Notes under the pieces: generated by a model
The model's database searches: none
What the model was told of the DNA's origin: nothing
The model's input: the letters and a program-made list of their open reading frames with translations, nothing else
Shown here: positions 1-5,527 of the stretch, piece by piece
Layout of the letters: each line of letters starts with the position of its first letter
Position numbering within the stretch: the first letter of the stretch is position 1
Origin: an uncultured Oscillospiraceae bacterium
GTDB lineage: Bacteria > Bacillota > Clostridia > Oscillospirales > Oscillospiraceae
DNA length: 5,527 nucleotides
Reading direction: 5' to 3'
NCBI GenBank assembly: GCA_934569215.1
Contig: CAKTKF010000101.1
Coordinates: forward strand, 1 to 5,527
Program-made: the position numbers and the translations under genes

Positions 1-1188
1 ATTATCGTCGCCATCAACAAGATGGATAAGCCCACCGCCAACCCCGACAAGATCAAGGAGCAGCTGACCAAGTACGATCTGATCCCCGAGGAATGGGGCG
101 GCGAGACCGTCATCTGCCCCATCTCCGCCAAGACCGGTCAGGGTCTGGACAATCTGCTGGAAATGGTCATCCTTACCGCCGAGGTGCTGGAGTTGAAGGC
201 CAACCCCAACCGCCGCGCCAAGGGCGTGGTGATCGAGGCGCGGCTGGATAAGTCCCGCGGCCCCGTGGCGACGCTGCTGGTGCAGAACGGTACCCTGAAG
301 CAGGGCGATATCGTTATCGCCGGTACCGCCGTCGGCCGCGTCCGCGTCATGACCAACGACAAGGGACGCACCGTCAAGACCGCCGGTCCCTCCGTGCCTG
401 TGGAGATCACCGGCCTGGCCGACGTTCCCACGCCGGGCGACGAGTTCAACGCCGTTACCGACGAGCGTATGGCCCGTGAGCTGGTGGAGCAGCGCCGTCA
501 GGCGCAGAAGGACGCCCTGGCCAAGATGAACCAGAAGGTCACCCTGGACAATCTGTTCGCCAAGATGCAGGAGGGCGAAATGAAGGAGCTGCCCCTGATC
601 GTCAAGGCCGACGTGCAGGGCTCCGCCGAAGCGCTGAAATCCTCTCTGGAGAAGATTTCCAACGAGGAAGTCCGTGTCCGGGTCATCCACGCGGGCGTCG
701 GCGCCATCAACGAAAGCGACATTCTGCTTGCCTCCACCGCAGGCGCCATCGTGGTGGGCTTCAACGTCCGTCCCGATGCCGCCGCCGCGGCCAGCGCCCA
801 CCGCGCTAATGTGGATATGCGGTTCTACCGCGTGATCTACGACGCCATCGACGAGATCGAAGCCGCCATGAAGGGTATGCTGGCGCCCAAGTTTGAAGAA
901 GTGGTCATCGGCCACGCGGAGGTGCGCATGACCTACAAGGTCAGCGCCATCGGCACCATCGCCGGCTGCATGGTCAAGGACGGCAAGGTCACCCGGGATT
1001 CCCAGGTGCGCGTTCTGCGGGACAACATCGTCATCCACGAGGGCGAGATCGGCTCTTTGCAGCGCTTCAAGGACGCGGTCAAGGAAGTCACCGCCGGTTA
1101 CGAGTGCGGCATGAGCGTCGTGAAGTACAACGACATCAAGGAAGGCGACATTTTCGAGTGCTTTGTCATGCAGGAAGTGAAACGCTGA
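1..1188 (+). CDS. infB: Translation initiation factor IF-2, C-terminal part (5' end outside window)
   Basis: IF-2 is the cytoplasmic GTPase that brings initiator fMet-tRNA to the 30S subunit and promotes 50S joining. The frame is open from base 1, and 395 residues are visible of a protein usually 700-1000 long. The fragment enters at the G4 guanine-specificity motif NKMDK (visible residues 6-10), followed by the G5 motif SAK (42-44). Next come the beta-barrel domain II (about 74-160, containing [14 protein letters not shown]), a charged helical linker, and domain III (from about 197, [16 protein letters not shown]). The C-terminal fMet-tRNA-binding barrel runs from about 303 to the end, with the family signatures [29 protein letters not shown] and ECG. 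The G1-G3 motifs and N-terminal domains lie upstream of the window. There is no frameshift, and the stop is TGA at 1186-1188. It heads the visible operon with rbfA next. The identification is near certain. Confidence 0.98.
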   Translation: MIVAINKMDKPTANPDKIKEQLTKYDLIPEEWGGETVICPISAKTGQGLDNLLEMVILTAEVLELKANPNRRAKGVVIEARLDKSRGPVATLLVQNGTLKQGDIVIAGTAVGRVRVMTNDKGRTVKTAGPSVPVEITGLADVPTPGDEFNAVTDERMARELVEQRRQAQKDALAKMNQKVTLDNLFAKMQEGEMKELPLIVKADVQGSAEALKSSLEKISNEEVRVRVIHAGVGAINESDILLASTAGAIVVGFNVRPDAAAAASAHRANVDMRFYRVIYDAIDEIEAAMKGMLAPKFEEVVIGHAEVRMTYKVSAIGTIAGCMVKDGKVTRDSQVRVLRDNIVIHEGEIGSLQRFKDAVKEVTAGYECGMSVVKYNDIKEGDIFECFVMQEVKR

Positions 1189-1191
1189 TAC

Positions 1192-1219
1192 TTTCGCCGC
1201 GCCGTGTGGCGCGGCGAAA
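1192..1219 (+). other. Perfect 12-bp GC-rich hairpin in the infB-rbfA spacer
   Basis: TTTCGCCGCGCC (1192-1203) is the exact reverse complement of GGCGCGGCGAAA (1208-1219), with a GTGT loop, three bases after the infB stop codon. The stem is strong, but the next bases (ACCGTTATC) contain no T-run, so it is not a classical intrinsic terminator. Plausible roles are mRNA 3'-end protection or processing, pausing, or partial attenuation between infB and rbfA. The structure is seen directly; its function is inferred. Confidence 0.7.
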
Positions 1220-1227
1220 ACCGTTAT

Positions 1228-1249
1228 CTGCGGGAGAAAATCCCCGCAG
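1228..1249 (+). other. Second hairpin in the rbfA leader
   Basis: CTGCGGG (1228-1234) pairs with CCCGCAG (1243-1249) around the loop AGAAAATC. Two further inner pairs are possible (GA with TC) if A1235 is bulged. It lies eight bases after the first hairpin and ends seven bases before the rbfA Shine-Dalgarno site, so it leaves that site free. No T-run follows. It could act with the first stem as an RNA processing or translation-control element, or be incidental; only the pairing is seen. Confidence 0.5.
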
Positions 1250-1256
1250 TGCCACG

Positions 1257-1263
1257 AAAGGAG
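1257..1263 (+). promoter_or_regulatory. Ribosome binding site of rbfA
   Basis: AAAGGAG lies six bases before the ATG at 1270. It decides the start of rbfA: an in-frame GTG at 1204 would add 22 residues unlike RbfA, and it sits in the loop of the upstream hairpin with no Shine-Dalgarno site of its own. Confidence 0.85.
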
Positions 1264-1269
1264 TACCCA

Positions 1270-1638
1270 ATGTCATCCAACCGAATCAATCGGATCAATG
1301 AGGAGATTCAAAAGGAGCTGTCCGCTCTGCTTCGCACGGTGAAGGATCCCCGAATCCAGGACACGATGATCTCCATTACCCGGGTGGAAACCACCCCGGA
1401 TCTGCGCTATACCAAGGTTTACGTCAGCTTTTTGCAGGAGGAGCGGGTGAAGGACGCCATGGCGGGGTTAAAATCCGCCGCCGGATACCTGCGCCGTCAG
1501 CTGGGACACAATTTGCAGCTGCGCTACAGCCCGGAGATCGTCTGGTCTGAGGACGATTCCATCACCTACGGCGCGAGAATGCTGAAGCTGATCAACTCCC
1601 TGGAGGTCAAACACGATGAAGATTCTGACGAGAGCTGA
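1270..1638 (+). CDS. rbfA: Ribosome-binding factor A (30S maturation factor)
   Basis: RbfA is a small KH-fold protein that binds the immature 30S subunit near the 16S rRNA 5' region and helps its late maturation. The product is 122 residues, normal for the family (about 115-135). Recognisable features are the basic first helix (R5-R22), VKDPRI (24-29), the strands around ISITRVETTPDL (34-45) and VYVSFL (50-55), and the Ala-x-Gly interhelical kink in KSAAGYLRRQL (68-78). The closing segment LRYSPEIVWSEDDSITYGAR (84-103) matches the family pattern of R..PEL.F..D.SI..G.R. The acidic tail HDEDSDES is encoded where the gene overlaps nrnA by 23 bases, so translation of the two is probably coupled. 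ATG 1270 is chosen for its ribosome binding site and family length. Confidence 0.95.
   Translation: MSSNRINRINEEIQKELSALLRTVKDPRIQDTMISITRVETTPDLRYTKVYVSFLQEERVKDAMAGLKSAAGYLRRQLGHNLQLRYSPEIVWSEDDSITYGARMLKLINSLEVKHDEDSDES
1602..1606 (+). promoter_or_regulatory. Ribosome binding site of nrnA, inside rbfA
   Basis: GGAGG lies nine bases before the ATG at 1616, within the last codons of rbfA. It supports initiation of nrnA inside the upstream gene and thus the 23-base overlap. Confidence 0.75.
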
Positions 1639-2566
1639 TGCGGCGCGTTTTCTTCTGGAACACGACCATTTTGCCATCCTGTCCCACCGCCGCCCGGACG
1701 GGGATACCGTCGGCTCCTCCGCCGCTTTATGCCGGGGGCTGCGGCAGCTGGGCAAAACCGCTCATGTCCTGGAAAATAAGGAAGTGACTCCCCGGTTTGC
1801 CTGGCTCCACGAGGGGCTGACCAAGCCCCGGGCAGAGGAGGGCGACACCGTCGTCTCGGTGGACGTGGCGTCCCCGGAGATGCTGCCTGCGGACTTTCGC
1901 CCGCTGCTGGGGAAAATCGCCCTGCGCATTGACCATCACAGCTCCGCGACCTCCTTTACGGAGCAGGAGCTGGTGGACGGGGACAGCGCCTCCTGCGCCG
2001 AGGTGGTGTGGGACGTGCTGGAGTTGATGGGCGTCAAGGCCGACCGGGCATTGGCGGAGGCGGTGTACGTGGGCGTTTCCACGGATACCGGCTGCTTCCG
2101 CTTCTCCAACACCACGGCGCATACGTTCTCCGTGGCGGCGCTCTGCACTCGGGCTGGTGCCCGCATTTACGAGCTGAATCAGGAGCTGTTTGAGACGAAC
2201 ACCCTGGAACGGCTGAAAATGCAGGCGTGGATCGTGGAGCATCTGGAGCTGCTGCGAGGCGGCGAAATGGCCATCTGCGCCATTCCCCGCATCGTGGAGG
2301 AGGAGATCGGCGTTACCGAGGACGATATGGACAACATCTCCAATTTCCCCCGCACGGTGGCGGGCGTCCGCATGGCGGCGACCCTCCGGGAGACGGGGGA
2401 CGGGGAGACGAAGCTGTCCGTCCGGGCAGTCCCCGGCTGCGACGCTACGGTGGTTGCCGTCCGCTTTGGCGGGGGCGGCCATAAGGGCGCGGCAGGCGCG
2501 TCCATGAAGCTGCCCCTGGATCAGGCCGTCAAGGCCGTGGAAGCGGTCATGCTGGAAGCAAAGTGA
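1616..2566 (+). CDS. nrnA: DHH/DHHA1 phosphoesterase: oligoribonuclease (nanoRNase) / pAp phosphatase
   Basis: NrnA-type enzymes are cytoplasmic metal-dependent hydrolases that degrade 2-5 nt RNAs from the 3' or 5' end depending on the family member, and many also dephosphorylate 3'-phosphoadenosine 5'-phosphate (pAp). They stand in for Orn in Gram-positive bacteria. The 316-residue product is of usual length. The metal-binding motifs are all present: SHRRPDGDTVGS (23-34), the Asp of VSVDVAS (D83), the eponymous DHH (106-108), and Asp157 in YVGVSTDTGCFRF. The C-terminal DHHA1 domain carries the substrate-binding GGGGHKGAAG (285-294). It begins inside rbfA and ends two bases before the truB ATG, so it belongs to the operon. 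This position between rbfA and truB is well known for the family. RecJ and GdpP are excluded by size and by the lack of extra domains. The balance of nanoRNase and pAp activity cannot be read from sequence. Confidence 0.93.
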   Translation: MKILTRADAARFLLEHDHFAILSHRRPDGDTVGSSAALCRGLRQLGKTAHVLENKEVTPRFAWLHEGLTKPRAEEGDTVVSVDVASPEMLPADFRPLLGKIALRIDHHSSATSFTEQELVDGDSASCAEVVWDVLELMGVKADRALAEAVYVGVSTDTGCFRFSNTTAHTFSVAALCTRAGARIYELNQELFETNTLERLKMQAWIVEHLELLRGGEMAICAIPRIVEEEIGVTEDDMDNISNFPRTVAGVRMAATLRETGDGETKLSVRAVPGCDATVVAVRFGGGGHKGAAGASMKLPLDQAVKAVEAVMLEAK

Positions 2567-2568
2567 AC

Positions 2569-3432
2569 ATGAACGGAATTGTGATTATCGACAAGCCCGC
2601 CGGGTGGACGAGTCAGGACGTGACGGCGCGGCTGCGGCGGGTGTTCGGAACCCGACGCATCGGCCACGGCGGTACGCTGGACCCCATGGCCACCGGGGTG
2701 CTGCCCGTGTTTGTGGGGCGCGCCACCCGGGGCGTGGAGTTTTTTGAACACGCCGAAAAAACCTACGAAACGGAGCTGCTTCTGGGCGTCGCCACCGACA
2801 CCGAGGACACCACCGGCACGGTGCTTTCCCGCCGGGAGGTCAGCGTGACGCCCGAGCAGCTTACCGCCGTGCTGGAACGCTTCCGGGGGGAGATCATGCA
2901 GATTCCGCCCATGTATTCCGCCCTGAAGGTCAACGGCCAGAAGCTGTGCGACCTCGCCCGGAAGGGCAGACAGGTGGAGCGCCAGCCCCGCCCCGTAACC
3001 ATCCACGAGCTGACCCTGCTGTCCCGGGAGGGGGATACCCTCCGTCTGCGGGTGCGCTGCTCCAAGGGTACCTATATCCGCACATTGTGCGCGGACATCG
3101 GTGAAGCCCTGGGCTGCGGGGGCTGTATGCAGGCGCTGCGCCGGACGCAGGCCGGGGAATATACCATCGCCGAGGCCGTCCCCTTGCAGCAGCTGCTGGA
3201 ATCGCCGGAGCCGGAAACCTATCTGCGGGACGTGGACACCATGTTCCGGGGCTATCCCGGGGTGAAGCTCACCGCGAACCAGGAAAAGCGGTGCCGCAAC
3301 GGCAACGCCTTTTCCGTCCCCCTCCCTGGCGGAACCTACCGCGCCTACAGCCAGACGGGAGAATTTCTCATGCTGGCAAAGGTGGAGGATGGCGTTATGT
3401 CAACCATAAAGAGCTTTTTTGACGTACAATAA
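2569..3432 (+). CDS. truB: tRNA pseudouridine(55) synthase TruB
   Basis: TruB isomerises U55 of the T-loop in elongator tRNAs to pseudouridine and also acts as a tRNA folding chaperone. With the ATG at 2569 the product is 287 residues. It opens with the canonical MNGIVIIDKPAGWTS. The catalytic Asp38 lies in GHGGTLDPMATGVLP (32-46). The other family motifs follow: K64/Y66 and LLGVATDTEDTTG (71-83), PPMYSALKVNGQKL (113-126), and CSKGTYIRTL (164-173) with the conserved Arg171. A short PUA-like C-terminal region (about 235-287) ends the protein. The GHGG form, instead of the common GHTG, is conservative. A GTG at 2563 overlaps the nrnA stop (GTGA) and would add Met-Asn. ATG 2569 is preferred because it fits the usual N-terminus and lies 10 bases from GGAAG (2554-2558), which is only 4 bases from the GTG. 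Confidence 0.96.
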   Translation: MNGIVIIDKPAGWTSQDVTARLRRVFGTRRIGHGGTLDPMATGVLPVFVGRATRGVEFFEHAEKTYETELLLGVATDTEDTTGTVLSRREVSVTPEQLTAVLERFRGEIMQIPPMYSALKVNGQKLCDLARKGRQVERQPRPVTIHELTLLSREGDTLRLRVRCSKGTYIRTLCADIGEALGCGGCMQALRRTQAGEYTIAEAVPLQQLLESPEPETYLRDVDTMFRGYPGVKLTANQEKRCRNGNAFSVPLPGGTYRAYSQTGEFLMLAKVEDGVMSTIKSFFDVQ

Positions 3433-3438
3433 AAGAAC

Positions 3439-3466
3439 GGAACGGAAAGCCGCAAGCTTCCGTTCC
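3439..3466 (+). other. Bulged hairpin in the truB-ribF spacer
   Basis: GGAACGGAA (3439-3447) pairs with TTCCGTTCC (3458-3466). With A3448 bulged, GC (3449-3450) also pairs with GC (3456-3457), giving 11 pairs and a CGCAA loop. A second register is possible because GAACGGAA at 3435-3442 can also pair with TTCCGTTC (3458-3465). No T-run follows on the + strand, so it is unlikely to be a full terminator for truB. It lies just before the ribF Shine-Dalgarno site and may adjust readthrough, stability or ribF translation. The pairing is seen; the role is inferred. Confidence 0.6.
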
Positions 3467-3470
3467 TGTC

Positions 3471-3475
3471 AGGGG
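3471..3475 (+). promoter_or_regulatory. Ribosome binding site of ribF
   Basis: AGGGG lies five bases before the ATG at 3481. The frame upstream is closed by the truB stop (3430-3432), and there is no ATG, GTG or TTG between them in frame, so this fixes the start. Confidence 0.75.
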
Positions 3476-3480
3476 AACCA

Positions 3481-4365
3481 ATGAACAAGACGATTTATGC
3501 CCTGGGCTTTTTCGACGGGGTACACGTAGGCCACGCCGCGCTGCTTGACCGGTGCAAAACCTTAGCGCGGGAAAATACTTGCCGCGCCGGGGTCGTGACC
3601 TTTGCCGCCCATCCGGATACGCTGGTGCTGGGAAGCACCCCGCCCCTCATCAATACGCCCCACGACCGGGAGAAGCTCCTTTTGGAGCGCTTTTCCATGG
3701 AGCGGGTGGTGACGCTGCCCTTTGACGAGGAAATGCACACCATGCCGTGGCGGGATTTCCTCCACATGCTCATACGGGATTACGCCGCCGCCGGTTTCGT
3801 CTGCGGCGAGGACTTTTGTTTCGGCTACCGGGGCGAGGGAAACGCGGGCGCTCTGGAAGAATTCTGCCGGGAGCAGGGGCTTGCCAGCGCCGTGGTAAAA
3901 GACCAGATGATTGACGGCATCCGGGTGTCCAGCACCTACATCCGCCGCCAGATCGAGACGGGGGACATGGAAACCGCCGTAAAATTCCTGGGACACCCCC
4001 ATATTCTCTCCGGTTCCGTGGTTCACGGACACCAGCTGGGACGCAGATTAGGCATCCCCACCGCGAATCTGCGTCTGCCGGAGGGGCTGGCAGAACCGAA
4101 ATTCGGCGTCTACGCCTGCCGCGCCGTGGTAGAGGGCAGGCGGTACTGCGCCGTGACCAATGTCGGCGTCCGACCCACGGTGGAGGGGCGCAATGTCACG
4201 GTGGAGCCGTGGATCCTGGACTACGACGGCGACCTGTACGGCCGGGAAATCACGCTGGAATTCTACCGTTTTCTCCGCCCGGAGCGGAAATTTCCCTCTC
4301 TGGACGACCTGAAAGAGGAGATTCACCGCAACGCCGGGGAAACGAGAGCCTACTTTGGGGAATAA
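3481..4365 (+). CDS. ribF: Bifunctional riboflavin kinase / FMN adenylyltransferase
   Basis: RibF phosphorylates riboflavin to FMN and adenylylates FMN to FAD in the cytoplasm. The product is 294 residues, slightly under the usual 305-320. The N-terminal nucleotidyltransferase-like FAD synthetase domain (about 1-165) has GFFDGVHVGH (9-18), the VTFAAHP region (39-45), GEDFCFGYRGEG (109-120), and SSTYIRRQI (150-158), the counterpart of the ISSTxIR signature. The C-terminal flavokinase domain (about 175-294) has VVHGHQLGRRLGIPTAN (180-196) with the PTAN nucleotide/metal-binding motif, KFGVYA, NVGVRPT (227-233), the likely catalytic Glu242 in VEPWILDY, DLYG, and RPERKF..L..L (267 onward). The reduced length comes from a very short N-terminus before GFFDG; no alternative upstream start exists. 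It follows truB after 48 bases and is probably the last gene of the operon. No FMN riboswitch fits in the short spacer. Confidence 0.95.
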   Translation: MNKTIYALGFFDGVHVGHAALLDRCKTLARENTCRAGVVTFAAHPDTLVLGSTPPLINTPHDREKLLLERFSMERVVTLPFDEEMHTMPWRDFLHMLIRDYAAAGFVCGEDFCFGYRGEGNAGALEEFCREQGLASAVVKDQMIDGIRVSSTYIRRQIETGDMETAVKFLGHPHILSGSVVHGHQLGRRLGIPTANLRLPEGLAEPKFGVYACRAVVEGRRYCAVTNVGVRPTVEGRNVTVEPWILDYDGDLYGREITLEFYRFLRPERKFPSLDDLKEEIHRNAGETRAYFGE

Positions 4366-4369
4366 CCCC

Positions 4370-4398
4370 TTGTTTTATGCCGCGAAATGCGCTATAAT
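4370..4398 (+). promoter_or_regulatory. Predicted sigma-A promoter of the capA-like gene
   Basis: A perfect TATAAT (4393-4398) sits 17 bases downstream of TTGTTT (4370-4375), which shares TTG with the consensus TTGACA. The stretch is AT-rich against a GC-rich background and lies in the only such gap, four bases after the ribF stop. A start of transcription near 4404-4406 would leave a leader of about 23 bases with the ribosome binding site. This suggests that the CapA-like gene is transcribed independently of the ribF operon. Confidence 0.7.
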
Positions 4399-4414
4399 AG
4401 GAAATCATTTAATT

Positions 4415-4419
4415 GGAGG
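4415..4419 (+). promoter_or_regulatory. Ribosome binding site of the capA-like gene
   Basis: GGAGG (extended to GGAGGG) lies eight bases before the ATG at 4428 and supports that start over the in-frame Met codon at 4449. Confidence 0.85.
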
Positions 4420-4427
4420 GAAGCACC

Positions 4428-5527
4428 ATGCCGCTGCACGACGATGAAATGAATAAACGCCGTGAAAAGCGGGAAGCCCAGCGCAGAAAGCAGCAGGCCG
4501 AGGCCAAGCGCCTGCGGATCACGCTGATTCTGGCGGCGGTGGTGCTGGTGCTGTGTACGGCGGGGATCGTGTTCCTCACCAGCCGTTCCGACAGCCCCAA
4601 AACGACGATAGCGGCGGAGACCCGCCCCACCCAGAAGCCCACCCAGGCCACGGAACCGGCCACCCGCGCCCAGAAAAGTACCAAGACCACCATCCACATC
4701 AAGGCGGCGGGGGACCTGAACGTCACCAACAATGTGATCAACGCCGGTGTGGCCGTGGGCGGCTACAATTACACCCGCGCCTTTATGGACGTGGCGTCCA
4801 CCCTGTCCGACGCGGATTTAACTGTGCTGAATCTGGAGGGCAACATCTGCGGCGAACCCTATGGCAGTGAGACCACTTCCGCTCCCCGGGAGCTGCTGGA
4901 GGGTCTGCGCAACGCGGGCGTCGATCTGATTCAGATGGCCAATTCCTGCACCATCAACAATGGCCTGATCGGCCTGACCTCTACCCTGCAAAACATCCGG
5001 GCGGCGGGCTTGGAACCGGTGGGCGCCTTTGCTTCGGAGTCCGAGTTCCAGCAGTCCAAGGGCTACACCATCACGGAAGCCCAGGGCGTCAAGGTGGCCT
5101 TCGTGGCCTTCACCAAGGGCTTGGGCGGCCGGGGACTTCCCGCCGGAAACGACAATCTGGTGAACATCCTCTATGAGGACTACGCCAGCACCTACGACAA
5201 AATCGACCGCACCCGCATCACCAGCATTCTGAAAGCCGTGGAAGCGGAAAAGCCGGACATCACCATCGCACTGCTCCATTGGGGCAGCGAATACAATGAC
5301 GACATCAGCGATACCCAGAAGAGCATCGTCAGCCTGATGAAAAAGCAGGGTGTGGACGTTATTCTGGGCACCCACCCCCATACGGTGCAGGCCATCGAGT
5401 ACGACGCGCTGGCAGGCACGCTGGTGGCCTATTCTCTGGGGGACTTCTTTGGCGACGCCTCCCGGGGCGGCACCAATTACTCCATCATTCTGGATTTGGA
5501 GATCACCAAGGATTCCAGCACCGGCAC
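4428..5527 (+). CDS. Membrane-anchored CapA/PGA_cap-like metallophosphoesterase-fold protein (3' end outside window)
   Basis: The frame stays open to the window edge, giving 366 residues and two extra bases. The N-terminus is strongly basic (residues 9-30, rich in Lys/Arg/Gln). A single hydrophobic segment follows (about 31-50, ITLILAAVVLVLCTAGIVFL), then a Thr/Pro-rich linker (about 59-88, PTQKPTQATEPAT). The predicted topology is N-in, with the main domain outside the membrane. From about 89 on it matches the CapA/PGA_cap fold: AAGDLNV (93-99), LNLEGNI (134-140), GVDLIQMANSCTINNG (164-179), GLEPVGAF (194-201), LLHWGSEY (282-289), GTHPHTVQAIE (314-324) and AYSLGDFF (334-341). Family members are linked to poly-gamma-glutamate capsule synthesis, but many have unknown roles, and no capB or capC is visible here. 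The usual ANNHxxD motif reads ANSCTIN, so activity may be altered. The call is family level only, hence no gene symbol. Confidence 0.85.
   Translation, partial: MPLHDDEMNKRREKREAQRRKQQAEAKRLRITLILAAVVLVLCTAGIVFLTSRSDSPKTTIAAETRPTQKPTQATEPATRAQKSTKTTIHIKAAGDLNVTNNVINAGVAVGGYNYTRAFMDVASTLSDADLTVLNLEGNICGEPYGSETTSAPRELLEGLRNAGVDLIQMANSCTINNGLIGLTSTLQNIRAAGLEPVGAFASESEFQQSKGYTITEAQGVKVAFVAFTKGLGGRGLPAGNDNLVNILYEDYASTYDKIDRTRITSILKAVEAEKPDITIALLHWGSEYNDDISDTQKSIVSLMKKQGVDVILGTHPHTVQAIEYDALAGTLVAYSLGDFFGDASRGGTNYSIILDLEITKDSSTG

Noticed and set aside
1204..1269. In-frame GTG extension of rbfA (22 extra residues)
   Set aside because: The GTG sits in the loop of a 12-bp hairpin with no Shine-Dalgarno site, and the added residues do not resemble RbfA; the ATG at 1270 has AAAGGAG at good spacing.
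1727..2482. Long 251-codon minus-strand frame opposite nrnA
   Set aside because: It lies entirely against a gene with full DHH/DHHA1 motifs, has low-complexity His/Gly/Arg-rich composition typical of antisense frames in GC-rich DNA, and shows no recognisable domain.
2563..2568. GTG start of truB overlapping the nrnA stop
   Set aside because: It would add only two residues (Met-Asn) before the canonical MNGIVIIDKP start and lies too close to the GGAAG site; it remains possible but less likely.
3433..3480. FMN riboswitch upstream of ribF
   Set aside because: The spacer is 48 bases, much too short for the FMN (RFN) element of over 100 bases, and none of its conserved sequence is seen.
4357..4376. 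Possible intrinsic terminator of ribF (GGGG-AATAA-CCCC followed by TTGTTTT)
   Set aside because: The stem is only four pairs and cannot extend because of a T-T mismatch, and it includes the ribF stop codon; the T-rich part is better explained as the -35 region of the next promoter. Weak termination cannot be excluded.
4818..5381. 187-codon minus-strand frame opposite the CapA-like gene
   Set aside because: The + strand frame has clear CapA/PGA_cap motifs over the same bases; the antisense frame shows no known motif or ribosome binding site.

Overview
The window is a high-GC, densely packed, co-directional (+ strand) stretch of bacterial chromosome. It carries the translation/RNA-maturation cluster infB-rbfA-nrnA-truB-ribF, followed by a separately promoted gene for a membrane-anchored CapA-like protein. 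The gene order, with a DHH-family nanoRNase between rbfA and truB, is typical of Gram-positive bacteria (Firmicutes and Actinobacteria). The strong AGGAGG-type ribosome binding sites, the protein styles and the CapA-like neighbour suggest a GC-rich member of the Clostridia, such as the Oscillospiraceae/Ruminococcaceae. That assignment is inference from sequence character and was not tested by a search.

Layout: 1-1188 is the 3' part of infB (translation initiation factor IF-2), entering the window at the G4 motif of its GTPase domain. 1189-1269 is a leader with two consecutive hairpins and a good Shine-Dalgarno site before rbfA (1270-1638). nrnA (1616-2566) starts inside the end of rbfA. truB (2569-3432) starts two bases after nrnA ends, or overlaps it by four bases if a GTG is used. 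A 48-base gap with a bulged hairpin precedes ribF (3481-4365). A sigma-A-like promoter (4370-4398) and a strong ribosome binding site then drive a CapA/PGA_cap-like gene that starts at 4428 and runs off the right edge.

The first five genes fit one transcription unit. IF-2 assembles the initiation complex, RbfA matures the 30S subunit, TruB makes pseudouridine 55 in tRNA, NrnA clears the short RNA products of decay and pAp, and RibF makes FMN and FAD. The CapA-like gene is not functionally tied to them and seems to open a new unit. In many related cluster layouts rpsO follows ribF; it does not do so here.

I see no mobile element, CRISPR array, tRNA, rRNA or riboswitch, and no evidence of a wholly new system. 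The points most worth a second look are the paired hairpins between infB and rbfA, the truB-ribF hairpin, and the CapA-like protein, in which the expected Asn-Asn-His signature reads Asn-Ser-Cys.
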